Of a stretch of DNA of 64,000 nt, positions 45,767 through 54,410 are shown one piece after another (position 1 is the first letter of the stretch; the number at the start of each line of letters is the position of its first letter). Source of the stretch: Bacteroidia bacterium (GTDB lineage Bacteria > Bacteroidota > Bacteroidia > Flavobacteriales > Flavobacteriaceae). Position numbers and translations under genes: made by a program. Location of the stretch: NCBI GenBank assembly GCA_030432635.1, contig JAUIMB010000003.1:62001-126000 (forward strand). Direction: 5' to 3'. The notes below the pieces were generated by a model. It saw nothing but the letters and a program-made list of their open reading frames with translations, was not told the DNA's origin and did no database searches.

Positions 45767-46438
45767 TTAAGCTTTACCACCATCTAATTCATCTTGCCAT
45801 TTCTTCAACTCATCCCACTTGCCTTCAGCAGCCAATTTAGCTTGTGCTGGCCAAGTATCGGTAACGTGATTTCCACGAACATCAGCAATGATCTCAGAAA
45901 TTTTTGCAGCATCTGTATTAGCTAACTCTGCAAAAGTCGTGATCCCTGCCTCAACGATAGTTGATGCGATTTTTGGTCCAATTCCTTCAATTTTCTTGAA
46001 GTCATCAGCCTTAGTGGTTGACTTTTTCGGTTCAGCTTTTGGTGCTGCTGCTTTTGCCTCTTCTTTCTTTGGTTCAGCCTTTTTAGCCTCTTTCTTAGGC
46101 TCAGCTTTTGCTGCTGGCTTTGCTCCTGAAGACACAATAGATTCAATTACAATCTCAGACAATGCCTGTCTATGACCATTTTTAACACGATAGCCTTTTC
46201 TTCGTTTCTTTTTGAAAACTATCACCTTATCACCTTTTAGGTGCTTTAAGACTTTTGCACTTACCTGTGCTCCGTCTATAGCTGGGGCGCCTACAGTTAC
46301 ATTGTTACCGTTTCCAATTAGAAGAACATTATCGAAAGATACTTTCTTACCTTCTTCTGTTGCCAAACGATTAACAAAAACTTTTTGGTCTTTTTCAACT
46401 TTAAATTGATGCCCTGCTATCTCTACAATTGCGTACAT
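45767..46438 (-). CDS. rplU: 50S ribosomal protein L21 with C-terminal helix-hairpin-helix extension
   Basis: The 223-residue protein is about twice the usual L21 length. Residues 1-102 are L21 (MYAIVEIAGHQFKV, KKKRRKGYRVKNGHR). Residues 105-143 form an Ala/Glu/Pro/Lys-rich flexible linker. Residues 146-223 form a helix-hairpin-helix-like domain (FKKIEGIGPKIASTI) ending in an amphipathic TWPAQAKLAAEGKWDELKKW. The reading frame is continuous, so this is a real fusion. The extension could touch rRNA or DNA; its role is unknown. It is first in the rplU-rpmA operon. Confidence 0.95.
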   Translation of the reverse strand: MYAIVEIAGHQFKVEKDQKVFVNRLATEEGKKVSFDNVLLIGNGNNVTVGAPAIDGAQVSAKVLKHLKGDKVIVFKKKRRKGYRVKNGHRQALSEIVIESIVSSGAKPAAKAEPKKEAKKAEPKKEEAKAAAPKAEPKKSTTKADDFKKIEGIGPKIASTIVEAGITTFAELANTDAAKISEIIADVRGNHVTDTWPAQAKLAAEGKWDELKKWQDELDGGKA

Positions 46439-46504
46439 AGCGTAACGTTTTTATTAATTATTTTATTAAAAAAAATGAGCCTAGCACGACTTGATACAAA
46501 TAAA

Positions 46505-46520
46505 GCTTTTCGCGAAAGGC
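46505..46520 (-). promoter_or_regulatory. Hairpin at the 5' end of the rplU leader
   Basis: On the minus strand GCCTTTCGCGAAAAGC folds into a short GC-capped hairpin directly after the predicted transcription start, within an approximately 80-nt leader. It has no following T run. It may stabilise the mRNA or mediate ribosomal-protein autoregulation. Confidence 0.4.
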
Positions 46521-46525
46521 GGGTG

Positions 46526-46556
46526 CAAATATACGTCTAAATTCTTAATCTACAAA
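46526..46556 (-). promoter_or_regulatory. rplU-rpmA promoter
   Basis: On the minus strand TTTG (46556-46553), a 19-nt spacer and TATATTTG (46533-46526) give one of the best consensus promoters in the window. It lies about 87 nt before the rplU ATG. Confidence 0.7.
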
Positions 46557-46560
46557 CGAT

Positions 46561-47016
46561 TTATGGATTTTGGGAGGGATTATAGCTTTTTTTGAAGATT
46601 TGCATAAATGCTAACGCTAACACTACGGTCGAAGCCAAACCCTCAATGAGAATTACAAATACCAAAATACCTGCTCCTGCACCATAACTATCAAACCATT
46701 CGCCAAGTATTTTTTCTGTGAATGCAGGATCGAGGTGAAACATATAAATTGACATAAATGCAGTAAAAACAACTGTAGCAATAAAACCAGTAAGCAAACT
46801 TGTTTTTATGCCATTTATATAGGAAAAGCTATCTGGAGACGTTAACTTATAATATTTTATGGCATAATAAATACCTGCACACATCATCACACCATTCAAA
46901 AGGCGCAACCATGGGTTTTCGTGAAGACTGAACAGTTTTAAGATTAAAAAATAGGCGATCAAACTAATCGCAACAAGCAGTCCATATTTTATAGCAACAG
47001 AAAGCGACGTATTCAT
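46561..47016 (-). CDS. DUF4199 family membrane protein
   Basis: The 151-residue protein has four hydrophobic helices and matches the Bacteroidota DUF4199 pattern (KYGLLVAISLIAYFLI, MMCAGIYYAIKYYK, YINGIKTSLLTGF). The function is unknown. It stands alone between the rplU promoter and the M16 operon. Confidence 0.82.
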   Translation of the reverse strand: MNTSLSVAIKYGLLVAISLIAYFLILKLFSLHENPWLRLLNGVMMCAGIYYAIKYYKLTSPDSFSYINGIKTSLLTGFIATVVFTAFMSIYMFHLDPAFTEKILGEWFDSYGAGAGILVFVILIEGLASTVVLALAFMQIFKKSYNPSQNP

Positions 47017-47131
47017 AACTTACTTATTTTTAGGTTAGTATTCTCTTAAAGTTCGTGAAAAAAAGTGGTTTTTTGTAAAGTTTTAAGATATTTTTTGCAG
47101 TTCTAATGACCTCTTTAGCCTATTGAATGTG

Positions 47132-47139
47132 TATTTTTG
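47132..47139 (+). promoter_or_regulatory. -7 box of the M16 protease operon
   Basis: TATTTTTG lies 71 nt before ATG 47211. The leader contains a hairpin GTAACA (47149-47154) / TGTTAC (47162-47167). No TTG is seen at the right distance. Confidence 0.45.
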
Positions 47140-47210
47140 CACAACCTTGTAACATTTCTAGTGTTACGAAGACATACAACACATAAAAATTAACTTAAAA
47201 CGAACTCACA

Positions 47211-48545
47211 ATGAAAAAACGCTTATTATGTTTAGCTTCTTTGGTGTTTTTTGGCTTTTTGGTCAATGCCCAAAAGGTTGAATTTGAAGAATTTGACTTA
47301 GATAACGGTCTTCATGTTATCCTTCACCAAGACAATACTGCTCCTGTAATTACCGTGAGTGTTATGTATGATGTTGGTGGTAAGGACTTAGGAGGAAAAC
47401 CTGAAGCACCTCGAACTGGCTTCGCCCACTTCTTTGAACACCTGCTTTTTGAAGGTACCAAAAATATTGGCAAAGGAGAATATTCAAAAATCATCTCTGC
47501 CAATGGCGGAAACAACAATGCAAACACCTCATTGGACAGAACTTACTATTACGAAGTTTTCCCATCAAATAACCTAGAATTAGCACTTTGGCTGGAATCT
47601 GAGCGTATGTTACACCCAGTGATTGACCAAGTTGGTGTTGATACCCAAAATGAAGTTGTAAAGGAAGAAAAGCGTTTGCGCTATGACAATTCACCTTACG
47701 GACAGTTTTTATTCGCTGTGAGCGAAAACCTATTCAAGGTTCACCCATACAAGAATAAGAATATTGGTGAAATGGAAGACTTGGATGCTTCAACTTTAGA
47801 GGAATTCCAAAACTACTTCAAGAAATGGTATGGCCCAAATAACGCTGTTTTAGTTGTTGCTGGTGATATCGACAGTAACGATGCCAAGGCGTTGGTTAAA
47901 ACATATTTCAAGGACATTCCAAGAGGGATGGATCCTGTTCGAAATTTCCCTAAAGAAGAACCAATTACAGAAACCATCGATGCTAAATTCTATGACCCAA
48001 ACATTCAAATTCCTGCAATAATTACAGCGTACAGAGTACCTGGGTTTAAAGAACGTGATGCCTATGTATTAAACATGGTTTCGGCATATTTAAGTGATGG
48101 TAAGTCGTCTAAATTATATAAGAAGTTGGTAGACGATAAAAAGATGGCTTTACAGGCTGGAGCTATTAATATTCCACAAATGGACTACAGTATTTATGCT
48201 GTCTACGGACTTCCTTTGGGAGAAACTTCGCTCGAGACATTGTTGGCTGAAATAGATGAGGAAATTGTGAAAATGCAAACAGAATTGATCTCGGAACGCG
48301 ATTTTCAGAAACTACAAAACAAGTTTGAAAACCGATTCGTTAACTCCAACTCTAGTGTAGAGGGTATTGCCAATTCGTTGGCAAGATATTACATGCTCTA
48401 TGATGATATTAATTTGATCAACAATGAAATTGATATCTACAGATCTATTACCAGACAAGACATTCAAGATGTTGTGAAAAAATACTTGAATCCAAACCAA
48501 CGTGTAGAGCTAGAATATTTACCTAAAGAAAAATCCAACAACTAA
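47211..48545 (+). CDS. M16 family zinc protease, catalytic subunit
   Basis: The 444-residue protein has a signal peptide (about 1-20, LVNAQ). It has the inverted zinc motif HFFEHLLFEGT (HxxEH) with the downstream Glu in NEVVKEEKRLRYD, and the R/Y-type C-terminal half expected of M16B enzymes. It is periplasmic. It is followed after 5 nt by a non-catalytic M16 partner; M16B enzymes often work as such heterodimers. Confidence 0.93.
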   Translation: MKKRLLCLASLVFFGFLVNAQKVEFEEFDLDNGLHVILHQDNTAPVITVSVMYDVGGKDLGGKPEAPRTGFAHFFEHLLFEGTKNIGKGEYSKIISANGGNNNANTSLDRTYYYEVFPSNNLELALWLESERMLHPVIDQVGVDTQNEVVKEEKRLRYDNSPYGQFLFAVSENLFKVHPYKNKNIGEMEDLDASTLEEFQNYFKKWYGPNNAVLVVAGDIDSNDAKALVKTYFKDIPRGMDPVRNFPKEEPITETIDAKFYDPNIQIPAIITAYRVPGFKERDAYVLNMVSAYLSDGKSSKLYKKLVDDKKMALQAGAINIPQMDYSIYAVYGLPLGETSLETLLAEIDEEIVKMQTELISERDFQKLQNKFENRFVNSNSSVEGIANSLARYYMLYDDINLINNEIDIYRSITRQDIQDVVKKYLNPNQRVELEYLPKEKSNN

Positions 48546-48550
48546 AAAAA

Positions 48551-50629
48551 ATGAAAATGAAATTCAATATATCATTAGTGGTCGTATTGTTTTTGATGTC
48601 GATTGGTGTCAATGCGCAATTAGACCGTTCAAAACAACCGCAACCAGGACCTGCTCCAAAAATTTCCATCGATGAACCTAGTGAGTTTACGCTAGACAAC
48701 GGACTTAAGGTTCTTGTGGTTGAAAACAACAAATTACCAAGAGTATCTTACTCGTTGACTATCGACAATAAACCAATTAGTGAAGGCAAAAAAGCTGGTA
48801 TGAAAAGTATCCTTTCAGGAATGTTAGGAAACGGTACCAAAAGTATTCCTAAAGATGATTTTAATGAAGAAGTCGACTTTTTAGGTGCCAATATCAACTT
48901 TGGTTACAAGAGTGCTTTTGCAAGTTCACTCTCCAAGTATTCTGACAGAATTATTGAACTTATGGCAGATGCGTCTATCAACCCTTTACTTACTGAAGAA
49001 GAATTCAATAAGCAAAAAGATCAACTTATTGAAGGGTTGAAAGTCAATGAAAAAAGCGTTGCGACCATTGCTGGAAGAGTTGGCTCTGCACTTTCCTATG
49101 GAAAAAACCATCCTTCAGGTGAATTTACAACTGAAGCAACTGTAAACAACATCTCTTTTGGAGATATTGTGAACTTCTACGAATCACAATTCAATCCAGA
49201 CAACGCCTATTTAGTGGTTGTTGGCGATATTGATTTTGACACTGTGAAGAAACAAGTCAAAGCACATTTTGGGTCATGGAAAAAATCTATGGAGATAAGC
49301 ACAGCAGTACCAAAAGTAAGTGCAAATGCACAGTACAAGCAAATTAACTTTGTCGATATGCCTAATGCTGTACAATCTGATGTGCGTGTGACTAACAACG
49401 TCGATTTAAAAATGAAAGACGAGAATTATCATGCCGCACTTATTACCAACTACATTTTAGGTGGCGGAAGCAGCGGATACTTATACCAAAACATTCGTGA
49501 AGATAAAGGTTATACCTATGGTGCTTATTCTGGTATTGGTGCAAGCCGTTATGGTGCTTCACGTTTTAGTGCAACTGCTCAAGTTAGAAATGAAGTTACA
49601 GATAGCTCTGTTGTAGAGATGCTGAAAGAGATTGAACGTATTAAAACTGAACCTGTAGATGCTGAAGCACTAAAATTGGCTAAAGCGAAGTATGTTGGTA
49701 ACTTTGTTATGGGTCTTGAACAACCGCAAACCGTTGCAAGCTATGCCTTAAACATCAAATTGAATGATCTTCCTAAAGATTTTTACACAACTTACTTACA
49801 GAAAATCAATGCTGTAACTGCTAATGATGTCAAACGTGTCGCCAACGAATACATGAAGACCGACAATGCTCGAATTGTTGTCGTTGGAAAAGGTAGTGAA
49901 GTCCTTGAAAATCTTGAAAAAACAGGAATTCCAATCTTATACTACGACACTTATGCTAATCCTACTGAAAAACCAAACTATGATGTTGAGATGCCTGAAG
50001 GTATTGATGCGAATACGGTTTTAGCGAATTATATCAAAGCGATTGGTGGTGAAGAAAAAGTAGGTAAGATTACCTCTGTACTTATGAAATATGAAGCTCA
50101 GGCAATGGGAGCAACAATTTTAGTTGAAGAAAAACGAACTGCTAATAAGTTTGCCCAAGTTACTTCAATGAATGGATCGCCAATGATGTCTGTTGTTGCA
50201 AAGGATTCTGAAATGTATATGAAACAAGGTGGACAAAAAATCCCTATGCCACAAGCAATGCTAGATGACTTAAAACCATCAATGGGTGTTTTTCCAGAAA
50301 TAGGCTTCATGGCTTCTGGCAAAGCAAAGCTCACAGGAATCGAAAAAGTTAACGGTGAAGATGCCTACAAAGTTGAAATTCCTGGTAGTACAGTTTCTGT
50401 TACGTCATATTACAATGTAGAAAGTGGTTTGAAGGTTAAGGAAGTGTCGTTGATTAATTTCCAAGGACAGACACAAAACCAAGAAGCTGAATTTTCTAAC
50501 TATAAAGAGGTAGAAGGCATCAAGTTCCCACATACAAAAATGGGAAGTATGGGTCCACAAAAAGTAGAATCTACATTAAAGGAAGTTATCTTGAATACAG
50601 GTGTTTCTGACGCTGATTTTCAGGATTAA
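48551..50629 (+). CDS. M16 family protein, non-catalytic partner with C-terminal extension
   Basis: The 692-residue protein has a signal peptide (about 1-23, GVNAQ). The position of HxxEH is occupied by residues of KKAGMKSILSGMLGNGT, so zinc ligands are missing. The C-terminal half keeps the substrate-binding GGGSSGYLYQNIREDKGYTYG. Residues about 475-692 form an extra beta-rich domain beginning YIKAIGGEEKVGKI, reminiscent of the LolA-like fold. It probably forms the lid or partner of the upstream protease. Confidence 0.92.
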   Translation: MKMKFNISLVVVLFLMSIGVNAQLDRSKQPQPGPAPKISIDEPSEFTLDNGLKVLVVENNKLPRVSYSLTIDNKPISEGKKAGMKSILSGMLGNGTKSIPKDDFNEEVDFLGANINFGYKSAFASSLSKYSDRIIELMADASINPLLTEEEFNKQKDQLIEGLKVNEKSVATIAGRVGSALSYGKNHPSGEFTTEATVNNISFGDIVNFYESQFNPDNAYLVVVGDIDFDTVKKQVKAHFGSWKKSMEISTAVPKVSANAQYKQINFVDMPNAVQSDVRVTNNVDLKMKDENYHAALITNYILGGGSSGYLYQNIREDKGYTYGAYSGIGASRYGASRFSATAQVRNEVTDSSVVEMLKEIERIKTEPVDAEALKLAKAKYVGNFVMGLEQPQTVASYALNIKLNDLPKDFYTTYLQKINAVTANDVKRVANEYMKTDNARIVVVGKGSEVLENLEKTGIPILYYDTYANPTEKPNYDVEMPEGIDANTVLANYIKAIGGEEKVGKITSVLMKYEAQAMGATILVEEKRTANKFAQVTSMNGSPMMSVVAKDSEMYMKQGGQKIPMPQAMLDDLKPSMGVFPEIGFMASGKAKLTGIEKVNGEDAYKVEIPGSTVSVTSYYNVESGLKVKEVSLINFQGQTQNQEAEFSNYKEVEGIKFPHTKMGSMGPQKVESTLKEVILNTGVSDADFQD

Positions 50630-50650
50630 TCCCTAAAACTTTAAATATCA

Positions 50651-50684
50651 AAAAAAACCGGGACCATGATGGTCTCGGTTTTTT
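50651..50684 (+). terminator. Bidirectional terminator after the M16 operon
   Basis: AAAACCGgGACC and GGTCtCGGTTTT pair around ATGAT and have T runs on both strands. It serves the M16 operon and the convergent transporter gene. Confidence 0.8.
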
Positions 50685-50719
50685 GCTTTTTACACACCTC
50701 AAAATTGGTACTTGAGAAT

Positions 50720-51598
50720 TTAAGTCTTCCTGCGATGGGCCAAATACACGCCAAATAAGATAATGGCACTTGCAAGTGTTTGGATAAACCCGAAAGACTC
50801 ACCATCCAATAAACCCCAAACCAAAGCGACTACAGGCATCAAATAAGTGACCGATGACGCAAACACTGGTGTTGAGATTTGTATCAAATTATTGAATAAT
50901 ACCTTGGCTAAAGCTGTACCAAAAAATGACAAAATAGTGACATAAATGACGGACATTCTAAAATTGGAGTCCTCAAAAGTAGAATCAGTAAAGAAATCTG
51001 TGTACCATAAAATGATTATCGAAGGCAACATTATAGCCACATAGTTACCTGTTGCAATAGCTAAGGGTTTAACATTTTGAAGGTGTTTTTTAATAATATT
51101 CGCATTAAAGGCATACATCACAGTCGCAATCAAAACATAACCAGCATAGAGATAGTTTTGTTGAGGATTAAGTTCTGCACCTTTCAAAATCAACATACTT
51201 GTTCCTATAAAACCAATAATAACTCCAAAAACCTGACGTCTTGTAGAGGCAATCTTAAATACCGCAAAACCAAATAGTACAGTGTTGAGTGGTACTAATG
51301 AGTTTAAGATCGACGCAATGGCACTGTCTATTTCCGTTTCAGCTATGGCAAACAGAAATGCAGGAAAGAAGGAACCTAAAAATCCAGACAAGACAACCCA
51401 TTTCCACTCGCGTTTACCAATTGATTTGATGCTTCTCAACCCAACAGTAAACAAAAACAATCCTGTGATAACAGTTCGTAAAGCTCCAAGTTGATAAGGT
51501 GTCAATCCCAAAAGGGATTTCTTGATCAAAATAAAGGAACTTCCCCAAATTAATGACAACACTAAAAGTAATAGCCATTTTTTAGTTGTGCTTTGCAT
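50720..51598 (-). CDS. DMT family transporter (EamA)
   Basis: The 292-residue protein has ten hydrophobic helices in two EamA halves. Characteristic segments are LIWGSSFILIKKSL and LRTVITGLFLF in the first half and YLMPVVALVWGLLDGE in the second. The family exports metabolites or amino acids; the substrate is unknown. It is monocistronic and divergent from the HMA lipoprotein. Confidence 0.9.
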   Translation of the reverse strand: MQSTTKKWLLLLVLSLIWGSSFILIKKSLLGLTPYQLGALRTVITGLFLFTVGLRSIKSIGKREWKWVVLSGFLGSFFPAFLFAIAETEIDSAIASILNSLVPLNTVLFGFAVFKIASTRRQVFGVIIGFIGTSMLILKGAELNPQQNYLYAGYVLIATVMYAFNANIIKKHLQNVKPLAIATGNYVAIMLPSIIILWYTDFFTDSTFEDSNFRMSVIYVTILSFFGTALAKVLFNNLIQISTPVFASSVTYLMPVVALVWGLLDGESFGFIQTLASAIILFGVYLAHRRKT

Positions 51599-51689
51599 AC
51601 CTATCTTAACTAATTCACAAATTTGTTAAATTTCACGCAAGGAACATCAATATTTGCTAAGTTTGTTCAAATAACCATTTATTATAACT

Positions 51690-52187
51690 ATGAAGACATT
51701 AAGAAATATAGTAGCTGTTGCCCTAGTTACAGTATCTATAATCGCTTGTAAAAGTGACAAAGAGCCAGAAGTAAAAACAATAGAAACAACATCAGAAATC
51801 AATACTAATGCTGCAAAAAAGTTAGATCCAAATGCAACCTATGCCAAGGCCGAATTTGGTATTGAAGGTATGACTTGCGCCATGGGTTGTGCGAAGACCA
51901 TAGAAAAGAAAATCGCAAAGATGGATGGTGTGAAATCTGCCAAAGTTGATTTCGAAAAAGAATTGGCCATGGTTGAGTATGATGACGCTATGGTAACACC
52001 AAAAACCCTAGAGGAGGCTGTTGCTAAAGCTGGTGACACATACAAGGTAAAGGACATGAAAACAGTAGAGTCCTTTTCTACTGAGAAAAAGGAATGCACT
52101 GATAAAAACAAAAAGGATTGTTGTGCAAACAAAACCGAAGCTGAAAAAGCGGCTTGCAAAAAACTTTGCAGCGAAAAGAAAGCTTAA
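51690..52187 (+). CDS. Heavy-metal-associated (HMA) domain lipoprotein with Cys-rich tail
   Basis: The 165-residue protein has a lipobox (VSIIACK) and an HMA ferredoxin-like domain (about 52-118) whose metal loop reads EGMTCAMGCAKTIE. That is Cys-x3-Cys rather than the usual Cys-x2-Cys. The C-terminal 35 residues hold six cysteines (ECTDKNKKDCC, AACKKLC). It is likely an envelope metal trap or chaperone, perhaps for copper or zinc. Alternatively the tail forms disulfides. It has its own terminator. Confidence 0.87.
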   Translation: MKTLRNIVAVALVTVSIIACKSDKEPEVKTIETTSEINTNAAKKLDPNATYAKAEFGIEGMTCAMGCAKTIEKKIAKMDGVKSAKVDFEKELAMVEYDDAMVTPKTLEEAVAKAGDTYKVKDMKTVESFSTEKKECTDKNKKDCCANKTEAEKAACKKLCSEKKA

Positions 52188-52206
52188 CTTAACGTATTAA
52201 AAAACG

Positions 52207-52234
52207 AAGCCATTCTGATAGAATGGCTTTTTTT
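52207..52234 (+). terminator. Terminator after the HMA lipoprotein
   Basis: AAGCCATTCT (52207-52216) pairs perfectly with AGAATGGCTT (52220-52229) around a 3-nt loop and runs into seven or more T. Confidence 0.88.
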
Positions 52235-52727
52235 ATCTCAAAGGAAATCCCTTTGCAGCCCACCATGGATGAATTTCTATCGCCAAACGTCCTGCTTTGA
52301 CCATTGGATCTGCATTGGCTAAACTATCTGCCATTTCCATAGTTGGCACATTGTAAATAGTAATCCCTCTAATATCTCCATCATCACCAAACGGTCCCGA
52401 AATATCAGCATAGCCCAATTCGTACATTTTGCCTAAATGCGCTAAATGCAATGCTTGCAAACTGTCTGCTTCTTCCTTCCACTGCGAACGTGAAGCGCCA
52501 CGCTTTAAAAAAGCAATAAAATATTGCTGCATAATAATCGTGTCATTGGTTTTTTCATCAACATAATCAAAAATTTTAAAACCGCTTTGTTCTAGTTTTT
52601 TCTTGATTTCTGAAATCGATGTTTCAGTAGGTGCTTTAGAATTATTTACTTCAGGAACTAAAGGCTTGCTTTGCTCTTTACAGCCCAAAAGGAACATAAA
52701 GCACGTGATTGCGAGTAATTGTTTCAT
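52233..52727 (-). CDS. YCII-like domain lipoprotein
   Basis: From MKQLLAITCFMFLLGCKE (52727) the protein has 164 residues and a clear lipobox (LLGC). This start overlaps the CYTH stop as ATGA, which supports it over an ATG 9 nt upstream. The C-terminal half resembles the YCII fold (HLAHLGKMYELGYADISGPF, FIAFLKRGASRS). The function is unknown. Confidence 0.8.
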   Translation of the reverse strand: MKQLLAITCFMFLLGCKEQSKPLVPEVNNSKAPTETSISEIKKKLEQSGFKIFDYVDEKTNDTIIMQQYFIAFLKRGASRSQWKEEADSLQALHLAHLGKMYELGYADISGPFGDDGDIRGITIYNVPTMEMADSLANADPMVKAGRLAIEIHPWWAAKGFPLR

Positions 52728-53194
52728 TTCATCCAAGTTTTAAATGGTTTTATTGCAATATGCGAATTGTAATAGCGTAAATCTCCTGTCACTTCCTTAC
52801 CAAGCCATGTTGGCTTTTCAAAAACCTCATCCTCTTGCTCAAGTTCGACTTCAGCAATGATTAAACCAGCATTGTCCTGTTCAAACACATCCACTTCAAA
52901 AACATGTAAGCCTACTTTAACTTCATATCGAACCTTATCGATGACACCTTTGTCACATAACTGCAATAAGGCTTTAGCCTCTAAATGAGATATTTCGGTT
53001 TCCCATTCAAAACGGGAACGTCCATTATCAGAAGACTTTCCCTTAACAGTTAAATACCCTTGGCCTCCTTTCAAACGTACTCTTACCGTTCGTTCGGGAT
53101 CTGTATTCAAAAACCCTTGAATGATCTTGGTCTCTCTGTAAGCTTCAGACTTAAAGGCTTGAGACGTCACTAAAAATTTACGTTCTATTTCTGT
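52724..53194 (-). CDS. CYTH domain protein (inorganic triphosphatase-like)
   Basis: From MTEIERKFLV (53194) the protein has 156 residues. It carries the CYTH signature EIERKFLV and alternating charged strands (RTVRVRLKGGQGYLTVKG, SRFEWETEI, EVDVFEQDNAGLIIAEVE) that line the triphosphate tunnel. Family members hydrolyse triphosphate or act on ThTP or cAMP-type substrates. It is coupled to the YCII lipoprotein by ATGA and is divergent from dinB. Confidence 0.9.
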   Translation of the reverse strand, partial: TEIERKFLVTSQAFKSEAYRETKIIQGFLNTDPERTVRVRLKGGQGYLTVKGKSSDNGRSRFEWETEISHLEAKALLQLCDKGVIDKVRYEVKVGLHVFEVDVFEQDNAGLIIAEVELEQEDEVFEKPTWLGKEVTGDLRYYNSHIAIKPFKTWMK

Positions 53195-53217
53195 CATTAA
53201 AAAAGACATTTAATGTA

Positions 53218-53225
53218 TAAATTTA
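53218..53225 (+). promoter_or_regulatory. Possible -7 box of dinB
   Basis: TAAATTTA, one base from TAnnTTTG, ends 4 nt before ATG 53230. Being palindromic it could also serve the divergent CYTH gene. Confidence 0.3.
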
Positions 53226-53229
53226 CGTG

Positions 53230-54339
53230 ATGTCAAGCGAATTACCAATACGAAAGATTATACATATAGACATGGATGCTTTTTATGCCTCTGTAGCACA
53301 GATGGATAATCCAGAACTAAAAGGTAAGCCTATTGCAGTTGGAGGTGGAGGCTCACGAGGTGTTATTAGTGCTGCAAGTTATGAAGCTCGACAATTTGGA
53401 GTTAAAAGTGCCATGTCTGGAAGTTTAGCAAGAAAACTATGCCCTGAACTTATTTTCGTGCGAACCGATTTTGAGCGCTATACTGAAATCTCAAAGAAAG
53501 TCCGTCGTATTTTTTTTGATTACACCGACTTGGTGGAACCTTTGTCCCTTGACGAAGCCTATTTGGATGTTACCGAAAACAAAAAAGGGAATCCGAGTGC
53601 TTCCTTAATTGCACAGGAAATTCGGCAGCGCATTTTCAATGAGGTTGGATTGACAGCTTCTGCAGGAATCTCAATTAATAAATTCATAGCGAAAGTCGCT
53701 AGCGACTATAATAAGCCAAATGGTCAAAAAACGGTGAATCCAGAGGAGGTGCTTCGATTTTTAGAAGATATGGATATCAGGAAGTTTTACGGCATCGGTA
53801 AAGTCACCGCAGAAAAAATGTACCAAAAGGGGATTTTTACTGGTAAAGATTTAAAGCGTAAATCCTTAGACTATTTAGATGAGCATTTTGGAAAATCTGG
53901 ACGCTCTTACTATCATATCGTTCGTGGTATTCATAACAGTGAAGTAAAGCCAAACCGTATTCGAAAATCGCTCGCTGCCGAACGCACATTTAGTGAAAAT
54001 TTATCTTCGGAAGTGTTTATGCTAGAAAAATTAGAGCATATTGCTGAAGAAGTCGCCAAGCGTCTAAGTAAAAGCAAAATCGCTGGTAAAACTATCACAT
54101 TGAAGATAAAATACAGTGATTTTACCATGCAAACGCGCAGCAGAACCTTAGCATATTACATAAGTGATAAAAGCCTGATACTTGAGACTGCCAAAACCTT
54201 ATTGTATCAAGAAAAGATGAGCAATTCGGTTCGACTTTTAGGGATTTCCTTATCAAATCTCAATACAGAACATTCGAAAAAAAGCACACTTAAAATTAAG
54301 GAACAGCCTATTAGTGTTCAACTTAAGTTTGATTTTTAA
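53230..54339 (+). CDS. dinB: DNA polymerase IV (Y family)
   Basis: From ATG 53230 (a GTG lies just upstream) the protein has 369 residues. Y-family motifs are HIDMDAFYASV, SYEARQFGVKSAMS and LSLDEAYLDVT, followed by the helix-hairpin-helix GIGKVTAEKMYQKG and the little-finger domain. It performs error-prone translesion synthesis. The extreme C-terminus ends in QLKFDF, which could be the sliding-clamp binding peptide. Confidence 0.95.
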   Translation: MSSELPIRKIIHIDMDAFYASVAQMDNPELKGKPIAVGGGGSRGVISAASYEARQFGVKSAMSGSLARKLCPELIFVRTDFERYTEISKKVRRIFFDYTDLVEPLSLDEAYLDVTENKKGNPSASLIAQEIRQRIFNEVGLTASAGISINKFIAKVASDYNKPNGQKTVNPEEVLRFLEDMDIRKFYGIGKVTAEKMYQKGIFTGKDLKRKSLDYLDEHFGKSGRSYYHIVRGIHNSEVKPNRIRKSLAAERTFSENLSSEVFMLEKLEHIAEEVAKRLSKSKIAGKTITLKIKYSDFTMQTRSRTLAYYISDKSLILETAKTLLYQEKMSNSVRLLGISLSNLNTEHSKKSTLKIKEQPISVQLKFDF

Positions 54340-54410
54340 ATGCTAAATGACTGTTAATGGTTTTTTATGTAAACCGATAGTTCATATCTTAAAGTTCTAA
54401 AACCAACCTT

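Noticed and set aside
47211-50629. Two M16 genes as a single frameshifted gene
   Set aside because: Each has its own signal peptide and complete M16 domains, and the second has lost zinc ligands, as expected for a partner subunit.
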